Assembly (NCBI RefSeq): GCF_001422205.1 | Contig: NZ_LMMJ01000007.1 | Span: 870 to 64,869, forward strand | Direction: 5' to 3' | DNA: 64,000 nucleotides | Source: Curtobacterium sp. Leaf261 | GTDB lineage: Bacteria > Actinomycetota > Actinomycetes > Actinomycetales > Microbacteriaceae | Shown here: in pieces, positions 57,298-64,000 of the stretch | How positions within the stretch are numbered: position 1 is the first letter of the stretch | How the letters are laid out: the number at the start of each line of letters is the position of its first letter | The notes under the pieces: model-generated | The model's input: the letters and a program-made list of their open reading frames with translations, nothing else | The model's database searches: none | What the model was told of the DNA's origin: nothing | Translations under genes and position numbers: made by a program

Positions 57298-58248
57298 CTA
57301 GTTCTCGTTCGGGCGGAGCTGGCGGCGGAGGTAGGCCCAGGACGCGACCACGACCACGACGGTCAGGAACACCGCGACGGCGGCACCGGCCCCGTACCGC
57401 GACAGCGTGAAGGTCTCGCGGTACATGGTGAGGGCGAGCGTCTCGGACGCCGTCCCCGGACCGCCGTTGGTGAGCAGGAGCACCTGGTCGAAGACCTTGA
57501 GGCTCCCGACGATGGAGATGCCGACCACGACGATCGTCATCGGCCGGAGCTGCGGGAAGGTGACGCTCCAGAACAGCCGCCACCCGGATGCACCGTCGAG
57601 CGACGCTGCCTCGAGCGTGCTCGGCGGGATCGACTGCAGTCCGACGAGGAACAGGATGACGCACGCCCCGCTGGCCTGCCAGGTCGTCGCGATGATCATC
57701 ATCACGGTGTTGAGCGGCCACTGCAGGAGCCACTGCGACACGAGCGCGTCGAGGCCGAACAGCCGCAGCACGGAGTCGAGCCCGCCGTCGGTGGACAGCA
57801 TGAACGTCCACACCACCGCGGTCGCCGAACCGGAGATCGCGTACGGCAGGATGATCGCGAACCGGGCGAGGCTGCCGAGCTGCAGCTTCCAGGTGCCGAC
57901 CGCGACCGCCAGGCCGATCCCCACCGGGAGCAGCAGCGTGCCGACGACCCAGAGGAACGTGTTGAAGACCGACTGCCCGAAGGCCGGGTCGGCAAACATC
58001 GCGCGGTAGTTCTCGAGCCCGATGAAGCGCCGGGTGAACCCGTTGTCGTCGAAGAAGCTGCGGTAGATGGTGAACCCGAACGGCACGACGAGGAGCAGGA
58101 CGACGAGCACGACGGCGGGCGTCAGGAACGCACCGCCCACGAGCCGGGTCCGGATCGACGCACTGCGGGGTGCGGTCGTCCTCGCGCGACGGGGTGCAGG
58201 GGTGTCGTCCACCGCATCGCGCGGGATCGGGGGCTGGGTGAGTGTCAT
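57298..58248 (-). CDS. Sugar ABC transporter permease (MalF type)
   Basis: 316 residues. An N-terminal disordered basic leader precedes helix one (LTPAVVLVVLLLVVPFGFTI). The EAA loop is LEAASLDGASGWRLFWSVTF then PQLRPMTIVVV. ATG 58248 overlaps the binding-protein stop (ATGA). It works with the MalG-type permease and binding lipoprotein to bring in a sugar, probably manno-oligosaccharides judging from the neighbours. Confidence 0.95.
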   Translation of the reverse strand: MTLTQPPIPRDAVDDTPAPRRARTTAPRSASIRTRLVGGAFLTPAVVLVVLLLVVPFGFTIYRSFFDDNGFTRRFIGLENYRAMFADPAFGQSVFNTFLWVVGTLLLPVGIGLAVAVGTWKLQLGSLARFAIILPYAISGSATAVVWTFMLSTDGGLDSVLRLFGLDALVSQWLLQWPLNTVMMIIATTWQASGACVILFLVGLQSIPPSTLEAASLDGASGWRLFWSVTFPQLRPMTIVVVGISIVGSLKVFDQVLLLTNGGPGTASETLALTMYRETFTLSRYGAGAAVAVFLTVVVVVASWAYLRRQLRPNEN

Positions 58249-59564
58249 GCGGCGTTCCAGGTCTTCCACTCGGTCCGTGCTCGGTCCTGCATCGACTGCA
58301 GCGTCGACACTCCGTTCGCCTTCGTCGGGTTCACCATGAAGGCGCCGAGGTCGGCCACGTTGCCCTCGATGAGCGGCGTCGGCGAGGCTTCCCAGTACCG
58401 CGTCAGCTCGGTCGGCTTCGTCGTGGCGATGTCCTTCGCGAGGTCCTGCACGAGGTGCGACTTCGGGAGTGCTGCCGGGTTCGGGCTCGTGTCGCCGAGG
58501 AACCCGACCCACGCGGTCTGGACGTCCGTGGCGAGCCAGTTCCCGGCGACCTCGACGGCAGCGCGGTGTCGGTGCGCCTTGACCGGCACCGAGAGCGAAC
58601 CGCTCTCGACGACGATCGCCGGATCGACCGACGCGGTGTGCGGCGGGACCCGGAAGAACCCGATGTCGTCGTCGGTGAGCCCGGCGGCGAGCAGGGTGTT
58701 GGCGAACCAGGTGCCGTAGAGCATCATGCCGAACTTGCCCTGCTTGACGAGCCCCGGCAGGTCGTTCGACGTGACGTCCGGCGCGGAGAACATCTTGTCG
58801 GCGTACATCGAGGACCACATGTCCATCGCCTGCTTCGCCGGGTCGTCGAGGTAGCTCGCGTGGTTCGTCGTGACGGCCTTGTAGTAGGCCGGGTCGATCG
58901 ACGCCAGGAGCTGCATGAACCAGATCTCGGCTTCCCAGGTGGTCGCGCCCGGCGACAGGAACGGGGTGATCCCGGCGTCACGGAGGGTGGAGGCCGCGCT
59001 CATCAGCTCGTCGAAGGTGGTCGGGACGGTGATGCCCTGCTCCGCGAACGCCTTCTTGCTGTAGAACACCGCGTAGTAGCTCTTGTAGAGCGGGACGCCG
59101 AAGGCCTTGCCCCGGTAGGTGAACGACGCACGCTGTTCGGGGTCCACCCACTTCCGCTCGATCGCCGTGTCCCAGACGTCGTTGAGGTCGGTGAGGATGT
59201 CGGCGCGGGCGATGTCCTGCAGCCGGTACCCGTTCGTCCACTTGATGAGGTCGGTCGTGCTGTCCGTCTGGGCGGTCATCCGGATGATCTGGGTGTAGTT
59301 CGCGACGCTCGCGATCGACCGAGACGTGATCCGGTAGCCGATCCGGTCCGCCAGGACGGCGGAGGCCGCAGCGTAGCCGGGCCCCCACGTCGGGTTGTCG
59401 CTGTTCAGGGTGACCGTGCCGGCGGCCGACGGCCGGGTGTCGGACCCCTTGGCGCATGCCGCGAGCAGCGCCGCGAGCATGCCGGACCCACCGACCGCGA
59501 GCGCGGTCCTGCGGGTCACCTGGGCTGCGCCGGGACCGGGGCGTCCGGTTTCGGGATGGGGCAT
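58245..59564 (-). CDS. Sugar ABC transporter substrate-binding lipoprotein
   Basis: 439 residues of the family 1 extracellular binding proteins. The leader has a twin-Arg stretch (VTRRTALAVGG) and lipobox LLAAC. Mature features: YKSYYAVFYSKKAFAEQGIT, PTTFDELMSAAS, GKFGMMLYGTWFANTL. ATG 59564 with CAGAGGAGC upstream. It starts the unit binding protein, MalF, MalG, GH38, and a LacI operator lies 30 bases upstream. Confidence 0.95.
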   Translation of the reverse strand: MPHPETGRPGPGAAQVTRRTALAVGGSGMLAALLAACAKGSDTRPSAAGTVTLNSDNPTWGPGYAAASAVLADRIGYRITSRSIASVANYTQIIRMTAQTDSTTDLIKWTNGYRLQDIARADILTDLNDVWDTAIERKWVDPEQRASFTYRGKAFGVPLYKSYYAVFYSKKAFAEQGITVPTTFDELMSAASTLRDAGITPFLSPGATTWEAEIWFMQLLASIDPAYYKAVTTNHASYLDDPAKQAMDMWSSMYADKMFSAPDVTSNDLPGLVKQGKFGMMLYGTWFANTLLAAGLTDDDIGFFRVPPHTASVDPAIVVESGSLSVPVKAHRHRAAVEVAGNWLATDVQTAWVGFLGDTSPNPAALPKSHLVQDLAKDIATTKPTELTRYWEASPTPLIEGNVADLGAFMVNPTKANGVSTLQSMQDRARTEWKTWNAA

Positions 59565-59593
59565 CGCCGCTCCTCTGTCGTCGTCGACTGGTG

Positions 59594-59609
59594 TTGATAA
59601 CGTTACCAA
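59594..59609. promoter_or_regulatory. LacI-type operator in the divergent region
   Basis: TTGATAACGTTACCAA, a near-perfect palindrome centred on AACGTT, between the binding-protein gene and the LacI gene. A 15-of-16 match (in opposite orientation) lies before the isomerase gene at 60819-60834. Confidence 0.88.
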
Positions 59610-59665
59610 CCACCATACACGCCTGTCGGGGCCGCACAAGGTGAACGGTCCTGTATACCTGGGAC

Positions 59666-60778
59666 ATGGGCTCGTCGGCAGATTCGTCCCCGATCGGGAC
59701 CGGACGGGGTGCCGCGATCACCGTCAAGGACATCGCGCGGGCCGCCGACGTGAGCCCGATGACCGTCTCTCGGGTGCTCTCCGGTGGCAAGAACGTCCGA
59801 CCCGCGCTCCGAGAACACGTCGAGCAGGTCATCGCCCAGGTCGGCTACCACCGCAACGAGAACGCCAGGAGCCTCCGACCGGGACACCGCTCGGGCCTGA
59901 TCGGCGTGATGATCACGAACATCAGCAACCCCTACTACGCCGGCGTCGTCCAGGGCATCGAACGGGTGGTCGCGGCCACGGGTCGACGGATCCTCGTGGG
60001 GACGACCAACGAGGACGCCGAGCTCGAACGACAGCTGCTGTCGGACTTCCTCGGGCGTCAGGTCGAGGGACTCGTCGTGGTCCCCGTCGGACAGGACGCC
60101 GAACGGTTCCGTCCGGAGCGGCTGCACGGCGTGCCACTGGTCCTGGCGTCGAGGACCGTCGAGGGGGTCGCCGCCGACTCGGTGCTGATCGACGACGTGC
60201 ACGGGGCGCAGCAGGCGGCCGAGACCATGCTCGACGAGGGGCACCGGCGCATCGCGTTCCTCGGCAACAAGGAGACCGTGTCGACCGGGCAGCGGCGCCT
60301 CGTCGGGTTCCGGTCCGCGCTCGATGCCCGGGGCGTGCCGCTGGCCGACGACCTCGTCGTGTTCGGGCTGCAGGACGCCGAGGCCGCCGAGTCCGCCACA
60401 CGCGATCTCCTCGAGCGACCGGACGCGCCGACGGCGGTGTTCGCGGCGAACAACCGGATCAGCATCGGTGCGATCCGGGCCATCCGCGCCGCCCAGCTCG
60501 CCGGGGGTGCGCCGGTGCGCCTCTTCGCCTTCGACTCGTTCGACCTGGTCGACATGGCGCCGATCCCGCTGTCCGTGATCGACCACGACCCGGAGGAGCT
60601 CGGTCGCGTGTCCGCCGAGATGCTCCTGTCCCGACTCGACGGTCGGAGCGACGGCGAGCGTGCTGACGCCCGTGACGAGGACCATGGGGACGACCGCGGG
60701 GATCGCCCGGACGACGTCGGCGACCCGGCCACCGGCCCGCGGCTCGTCGAGCTCCCGGTCCGCGTCGTCCACCACTGA
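59666..60778 (+). CDS. LacI family regulator of the mannoside locus
   Basis: 370 residues. DNA-binding headpiece at about 17-70: ITVKDIARAADVSPMTVSRV, LSGGKNVRPALREHVEQVI, YHRNENARSLRPG. Sugar-binding domain: IGVMITNISNPYYAGVVQGI, FLGNKETVSTGQRRLVGF, FAANNRISIGAI. An acidic, His/Arg/Asp-rich insertion (about 331-358) near the end is unusual. ATG 59666 is six bases after TATACC (59654-59659) with no ribosome site. The two operators in the locus argue that it controls the importer, mannosidase and isomerase genes. Confidence 0.95.
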   Translation: MGSSADSSPIGTGRGAAITVKDIARAADVSPMTVSRVLSGGKNVRPALREHVEQVIAQVGYHRNENARSLRPGHRSGLIGVMITNISNPYYAGVVQGIERVVAATGRRILVGTTNEDAELERQLLSDFLGRQVEGLVVVPVGQDAERFRPERLHGVPLVLASRTVEGVAADSVLIDDVHGAQQAAETMLDEGHRRIAFLGNKETVSTGQRRLVGFRSALDARGVPLADDLVVFGLQDAEAAESATRDLLERPDAPTAVFAANNRISIGAIRAIRAAQLAGGAPVRLFAFDSFDLVDMAPIPLSVIDHDPEELGRVSAEMLLSRLDGRSDGERADARDEDHGDDRGDRPDDVGDPATGPRLVELPVRVVHH

Positions 60779-60818
60779 GCGCCGCCGTTTGCGCTGCCGC
60801 CGGGGGTCTCGACTAGGG

Positions 60819-60834
60819 TTGGTAACGTTATCAC
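60819..60834. promoter_or_regulatory. LacI-type operator before the isomerase gene
   Basis: TTGGTAACGTTATCAC, matching the reverse complement of the 59594 operator at 15 of 16 positions, 18 bases before the GTG start and just before its AAGGAG ribosome site. Confidence 0.88.
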
Positions 60835-60852
60835 CGCACAAAGGAGTTCTCC

Positions 60853-62649
60853 GTGACGACTTCCCTCCCCGCCGGAGTGGTCCCCGGCCTCTACGACAAG
60901 ACACCGACGATCGACCTGCCCGACGGACACGAGGCATGGTCGGGTGCGGCGACGTGGGCTCGGATCGCGGCGGAGCTCTCCGGGCGGACTCGACGTGTCG
61001 TGGCCATGGACACCTACCCGGGCACCGACCTCGTCGCACTCCGCGCCGAGCTCGAGTCCGTCGCTCCGGATGCCGTGCTCATCAACGTCGAGGACGCCGC
61101 CGCCAAGTCCTCCGGCGAGATCGATGCACTGATCGCCGGGAACCTCACGGACGACCGGGTCTTCGGCGTGCTCGGGCACCAGGTGCTCTCCGACTTCTAC
61201 GACCGGGACCGCCTCGACACGACCGCGGCGCGCATCGAGCGTGCCGACGGACCGGTGGTCGTGTTCGGCTGGGGTGCAACCCTCGTGCCGACGTCGTTCG
61301 ACACCGTCGTGCTCGCCGACCTCGCCCGCTGGGAGATCCAGCGGCGACAGCGAGCCGGCGCCCCGAACTGGCGGGCGGACAACGGGGACGAGGACCAGCT
61401 CCGGAAGGTCAAGCGCGGCTACTTCGTCGAGTGGCGCGTCGCTGATCGGCACAAGCGCGACCTGTTCGACCGGATCGACTTCGTCCTCGACGCGAACGAC
61501 TCGATGCGGGGCGCGAAGCTGATCGAGGCGAGGGCCTTCCTCGCGGGGCTCGAGATCGCGAGCCGTCGGCCGTTCCGGGTCGTCCCGTTCTTCGACCCGG
61601 GCGTCTGGGGCGGCCAGTGGATGAAGGACGTGCTCGACGTCGGCGACGAGAGCAACTACGCGTGGTGCTTCGACTGCGTCCCCGAGGAGAACAGCCTCCT
61701 CCTCCGCGTCGGCGACCCGACGGGCGCGAGCACGACGGTCGAGATCCCTGCGCTCGACCTGGTCTTCCGGCACCCGCGTGAACTCCTCGGCGAGAAGACC
61801 CACGCGCGCTTCGGGGCCGAGTTCCCGATCCGCTTCGACTTCCTCGACACGATGGCCGGCGGCAACCTCTCGCTCCAGGTGCACCCGCTGACCGACTACA
61901 TGCAGAACACGTTCGGCATGCCGTACACGCAGGACGAGAGCTACTACCTGCTCGACGCCGCCGACGACGCCGTGGTGTACCTCGGGGTCCGGGACGACGT
62001 CGACCCGGCCGCCATGGAGTCCGCGCTCCGGGCCGCGGCGGCGGGCGGCGACCCGTTCGACGTGCCGGCGTACGTCAACGCGTTCCCGGCGGCCAAGCAC
62101 GACCACTTCCTGATCCCGGCGGGGACGGTGCACTGCTCGGGGGCGGACTCGATGGTCCTCGAGATCTCGGCGACGCCGTACATCTTCACGTTCAAGATGT
62201 GGGACTGGGGTCGTGTCGGCCTCGACGGCGTCCCACGGCCCGTGCACCTCGACCACGCGCTCGCCAACATCCAGTGGAACCGCGACACCGGGTTCGCCCG
62301 CGACGAGCTCGTCGGCCAGGTGGAGCAGGTCGCGAGCGGTGACGGCTGGGTGGAGGAGCGGACCGGGCTGCACGAGCTCGAGTTCATCGAGGTCCGGCGA
62401 CACTGGTTCGACACCACGGTCGAGCACGACACCCGCGGCACCGTGAACGTCCTCAACCTGGTCGAGGGTGCCGAGGCGGTCGTCGAGAGTCCGACCGGCG
62501 CGTTCGAGCCGTTCGTGGTGCACTACGCCGAGACGTTCATCGTCCCGGCGTCGGTCGGTCGGTACACGATCCGCCCCTGCGGCCACGGCGAGGGCCAGCG
62601 CTGCGGAACGGTCCTCGCCTCGGTCCGGGGAACCTCGATCGACGACTGA
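60853..62649 (+). CDS. Class I mannose-6-phosphate isomerase-like protein with N-terminal extra domain
   Basis: 598 residues, much longer than ManA (about 390-420). The C-terminal region (about 240-598) has class I isomerase features: FPIRFDFLDTMAGGNLSLQV with HP (zinc region), QDESYYLLDA, HDHFLIPAGTVHCSG, and a cupin end (FEPFVVHYAETFIVPASVGR). The N-terminal 200 residues (VVAMDTYPGTD, VVVFGWGATLVP, YFVEWRVADRHKRDLFDRID) look like a kinase-type Rossmann fold without a P-loop. GTG 60853 has AAGGAG upstream. It would convert mannose-6-phosphate to fructose-6-phosphate. Confidence 0.88.
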   Translation: MTTSLPAGVVPGLYDKTPTIDLPDGHEAWSGAATWARIAAELSGRTRRVVAMDTYPGTDLVALRAELESVAPDAVLINVEDAAAKSSGEIDALIAGNLTDDRVFGVLGHQVLSDFYDRDRLDTTAARIERADGPVVVFGWGATLVPTSFDTVVLADLARWEIQRRQRAGAPNWRADNGDEDQLRKVKRGYFVEWRVADRHKRDLFDRIDFVLDANDSMRGAKLIEARAFLAGLEIASRRPFRVVPFFDPGVWGGQWMKDVLDVGDESNYAWCFDCVPEENSLLLRVGDPTGASTTVEIPALDLVFRHPRELLGEKTHARFGAEFPIRFDFLDTMAGGNLSLQVHPLTDYMQNTFGMPYTQDESYYLLDAADDAVVYLGVRDDVDPAAMESALRAAAAGGDPFDVPAYVNAFPAAKHDHFLIPAGTVHCSGADSMVLEISATPYIFTFKMWDWGRVGLDGVPRPVHLDHALANIQWNRDTGFARDELVGQVEQVASGDGWVEERTGLHELEFIEVRRHWFDTTVEHDTRGTVNVLNLVEGAEAVVESPTGAFEPFVVHYAETFIVPASVGRYTIRPCGHGEGQRCGTVLASVRGTSIDD

Positions 62650-62650
62650 G

Positions 62651-62692
62651 CCCGGGGTCCCCGACGGGCGACAGACTCCCGGGGACCCCGGG
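62651..62692 (+). terminator. Terminator after the isomerase gene
   Basis: Perfect 12-base stem CCCGGGGTCCCC/GGGGACCCCGGG with an 18-base loop, directly after the stop. A direct repeat of about 24 bases (GGGCGACAGACTCCCGGGGA and on) continues to 62713. Confidence 0.8.
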
Positions 62693-62764
62693 CGACAGAC
62701 TCCCGGGGACCCCGACGGGCGACTGCGTCCTGAAGAACCTCGTCCGACGACGCCGTCGCGCTGG

Positions 62765-63670
62765 TCAGGCGGCCCAGGCCGCGGCGCCGACGAGGGGCGC
62801 ACGCGCTCCGAGCCGGGCGGGCACGAGCTCGGGGGCGATCGTCGGCGCGCCCGCCGCGAGTCCGCGTCCGAGCGGGACCGCGATGACGTCCCACGACCCC
62901 GCGATGGCGCCACCCACGACGACGCGGGTGGCGCCGAACCGCTGCACCCACGGCGCCAGCGCACGTCCGAGCGCCCCGAGTGCCGCATCGACCACGACCA
63001 TCGCGTCGTCGTCCCCGGCGCGCGCGGCCGCGCACACCTCGGCGACGGTCCGTTCCTGGCCGGTCCGTTCGCGGAAGGCATCCCGGATCGCCGGCGACGA
63101 CATCACCCGCTCGAGCGGGACCCCGTCGATCTCGATCCGGTGCGCGTCGCCGTTCGGGGGCACGTCGGGGCCGCCGTCGACCTCGTGGCCGTCCGCCAGG
63201 AACGCCGATCCGACACCGGTGCCGAGCGTGACGCACAGCAGTCGAGCGGCGTGCTCACCGGCGCCGGTGGCCCACTCGCCGATCCCGTAGGCGACCGCGT
63301 CGTTCAGGAACCCGATGCGGTCGGTCGTGGTGCCGAGCCGCATCGCGAACTCCGCGCGGAGGTCGACACCGGCGATCGAACGGAACTTGTCGACGCCCTC
63401 GAAGCTGCCGACACCGGCGGCCGCGTCGAACGGCCCGGGGATGGCGATCGCCCACCGAGTCGGGGCCGCCGCCGAACCGTCGGACAGCAGGGACCGCGCC
63501 GGCGCCGCGAGCCCCGCGAGCAGGACCTCCCGCGGGGCGTGGGGGTCGAGGGACCCCGCGGCCTCCGCCAGGACCTGCCCGGGCTCGGCCGGGTCGATCA
63601 GCGCTGCTGTGACGTGTCCGCCGCCGATGTCCATGACACCGACGACGGCTCTGTTCGACACGGTTCCCAC
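62765..63670 (-). CDS. ROK family sugar kinase
   Basis: 301 residues. ROK/actin-fold ATPase motifs: GVMDIGGGHVTAAL (phosphate 1), catalytic Asp in FLNDAVAYGIGEW, LLCVTLGTGVGSAFLADG (phosphate 2), VVVGGAIAGSWDV (adenosine). The CxCGxxGCxE zinc motif of most ROK kinases is absent. GTG 63670 was chosen because GTGGAGGAC lies just upstream. Next to a GH76 gene it is a good candidate for mannose phosphorylation, feeding the isomerase; glucose or fructose cannot be excluded. Confidence 0.88.
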   Translation of the reverse strand: MGTVSNRAVVGVMDIGGGHVTAALIDPAEPGQVLAEAAGSLDPHAPREVLLAGLAAPARSLLSDGSAAAPTRWAIAIPGPFDAAAGVGSFEGVDKFRSIAGVDLRAEFAMRLGTTTDRIGFLNDAVAYGIGEWATGAGEHAARLLCVTLGTGVGSAFLADGHEVDGGPDVPPNGDAHRIEIDGVPLERVMSSPAIRDAFRERTGQERTVAEVCAAARAGDDDAMVVVDAALGALGRALAPWVQRFGATRVVVGGAIAGSWDVIAVPLGRGLAAGAPTIAPELVPARLGARAPLVGAAAWAA

Positions 63671-63681
63671 ACGTCCTCCAC

Positions 63682-64000
63682 TCAGCTGATGTCCCCGAGA
63701 CGGTCGCTCGACCACCCGAGTGCCGCGAAGACCTGGATCATCGCCGCCTGGTCCAGTGTGGCGGCCGGACGGGTCAGATCGACGTCGCCCCCGCCGCTCG
63801 GCTGGAAGTGGAAGAGCCCGGTCGCGGGGTCACGGTTGTCCCGCCACGTCGCGTTCGCCCAGGCCTCGGCCGCCGCGCGGTAGGCCGGGTCGTGCTGCAC
63901 CGAGTCGAGCAGCAGGAGGTCCTTGAAGTAGAACGCGTTGAACACGGCCGGCTGCTGCTGCAGACGGTTGTCCGTGGTCCAGTACGCCAGCGAACCTCTC
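63682..64000 (-). CDS. C-terminal part of a GH76 family endo-alpha-1,6-mannanase (partial)
   Basis: Open at the right edge; 105 codons are visible before the TGA. The residues NAFYFKDLLLLDSVQHDPAY, AAEAWANATWRDNRDPATGL, FHFQPSGGG and LDQAAMIQVFAALGW match the last helices of the GH76 (alpha/alpha)6 barrel, whose members cut alpha-1,6-mannan backbones. The ROK kinase gene starts 12 bases after it, so they are likely one operon. The N-terminus, and so any signal peptide, is outside the window. Confidence 0.85.
   Translation of the reverse strand, partial: RGSLAYWTTDNRLQQQPAVFNAFYFKDLLLLDSVQHDPAYRAAAEAWANATWRDNRDPATGLFHFQPSGGGDVDLTRPAATLDQAAMIQVFAALGWSSDRLGDIS

Noticed and set aside
57190..58719. 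Long plus-strand frame opposite the sugar permease genes
   Set aside because: Composition is of a shadow frame (Arg/Asp/His/Gln-rich); the minus-strand permeases have clear EAA loops and membrane helices.

Overview
The window is chromosomal DNA from a high-GC (roughly 70% by eye) Gram-positive actinobacterium. Gene content (MscL, GalU, CDP-alcohol phosphatidyltransferase, large families of sugar hydrolases and ABC importers, sortase and anti-sigma genes, many GTG/TTG starts, many ATGA/GTGA overlaps) fits Microbacteriaceae, and a Curtobacterium-like organism is my best guess; this is inference from style, not from a marker gene. No rRNA, phage, insertion sequence or CRISPR is visible; there is one tRNA (Ala-CGC). 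No gene-free stretch exceeds 300 bases.

Layout. 1-6.4 kb: end of an exported protein, a small orphan gene, tRNA-Ala, a coiled-coil membrane protein, galU with a GNAT acetyltransferase, then 5-formyl-THF cyclo-ligase, FmdB-type zinc ribbon, mscL and a phosphatidyltransferase. 6.4-18 kb: a giant helicase-like protein with degenerate ATPase motifs, a CoA-ester lyase, a SoxR-type regulator, a gamma-glutamyltransferase, an aldo/keto reductase, a lipoprotein and a quinone oxidoreductase. 17.6-19.8 kb: TetR/MFS efflux pair with visible promoter and operator. 19.9-25.4 kb: the most unusual region, one minus-strand transcription unit made of a small helical ESX-like protein, a 634-residue DUF1023 alpha/beta-hydrolase and five paralogous lipoproteins, with a duplicated fragment of the hydrolase 3' end lying between the lipoproteins. 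25.5-28.1 kb: amino-acid ABC importer. 28.3-36.2 kb: cupin, amidohydrolase/deaminase, a divergent S-adenosylhomocysteinase-like protein, PrsW-type protease, DedA protein, carboxylesterase. 36.5-41.4 kb: GH16 lipoprotein, glutaredoxin, RibD/DHFR-like reductase, and a DUF4397-sortase-ECF sigma-anti-sigma operon. 41.6-47.5 kb: GH35 beta-galactosidase, 3-hydroxyacyl-CoA dehydrogenase, and a TetR gene divergent from a Baeyer-Villiger monooxygenase fused to an alpha/beta-hydrolase (ethR/ethA-like layout). 47.6-53 kb: aquaporin, old yellow enzyme, an exported ParB-like nuclease-fold protein with a sortase-like tail, AI-2E family transporter. 53-64 kb: an alpha-mannoside locus: GH38 mannosidase, sugar ABC importer, LacI regulator, mannose-6-phosphate isomerase-like protein, ROK sugar kinase and the end of a GH76 endo-mannanase, tied together by two near-identical LacI operators.

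Across the window many genes begin 6-7 bases after a TANNNT-type -10 hexamer without a Shine-Dalgarno, suggesting widespread leaderless transcription, and most convergent gene ends carry long perfect hairpins. Several hairpins belong to recurring sequence families (CTCCAGTCCG motif; 19-16-19 palindromes).
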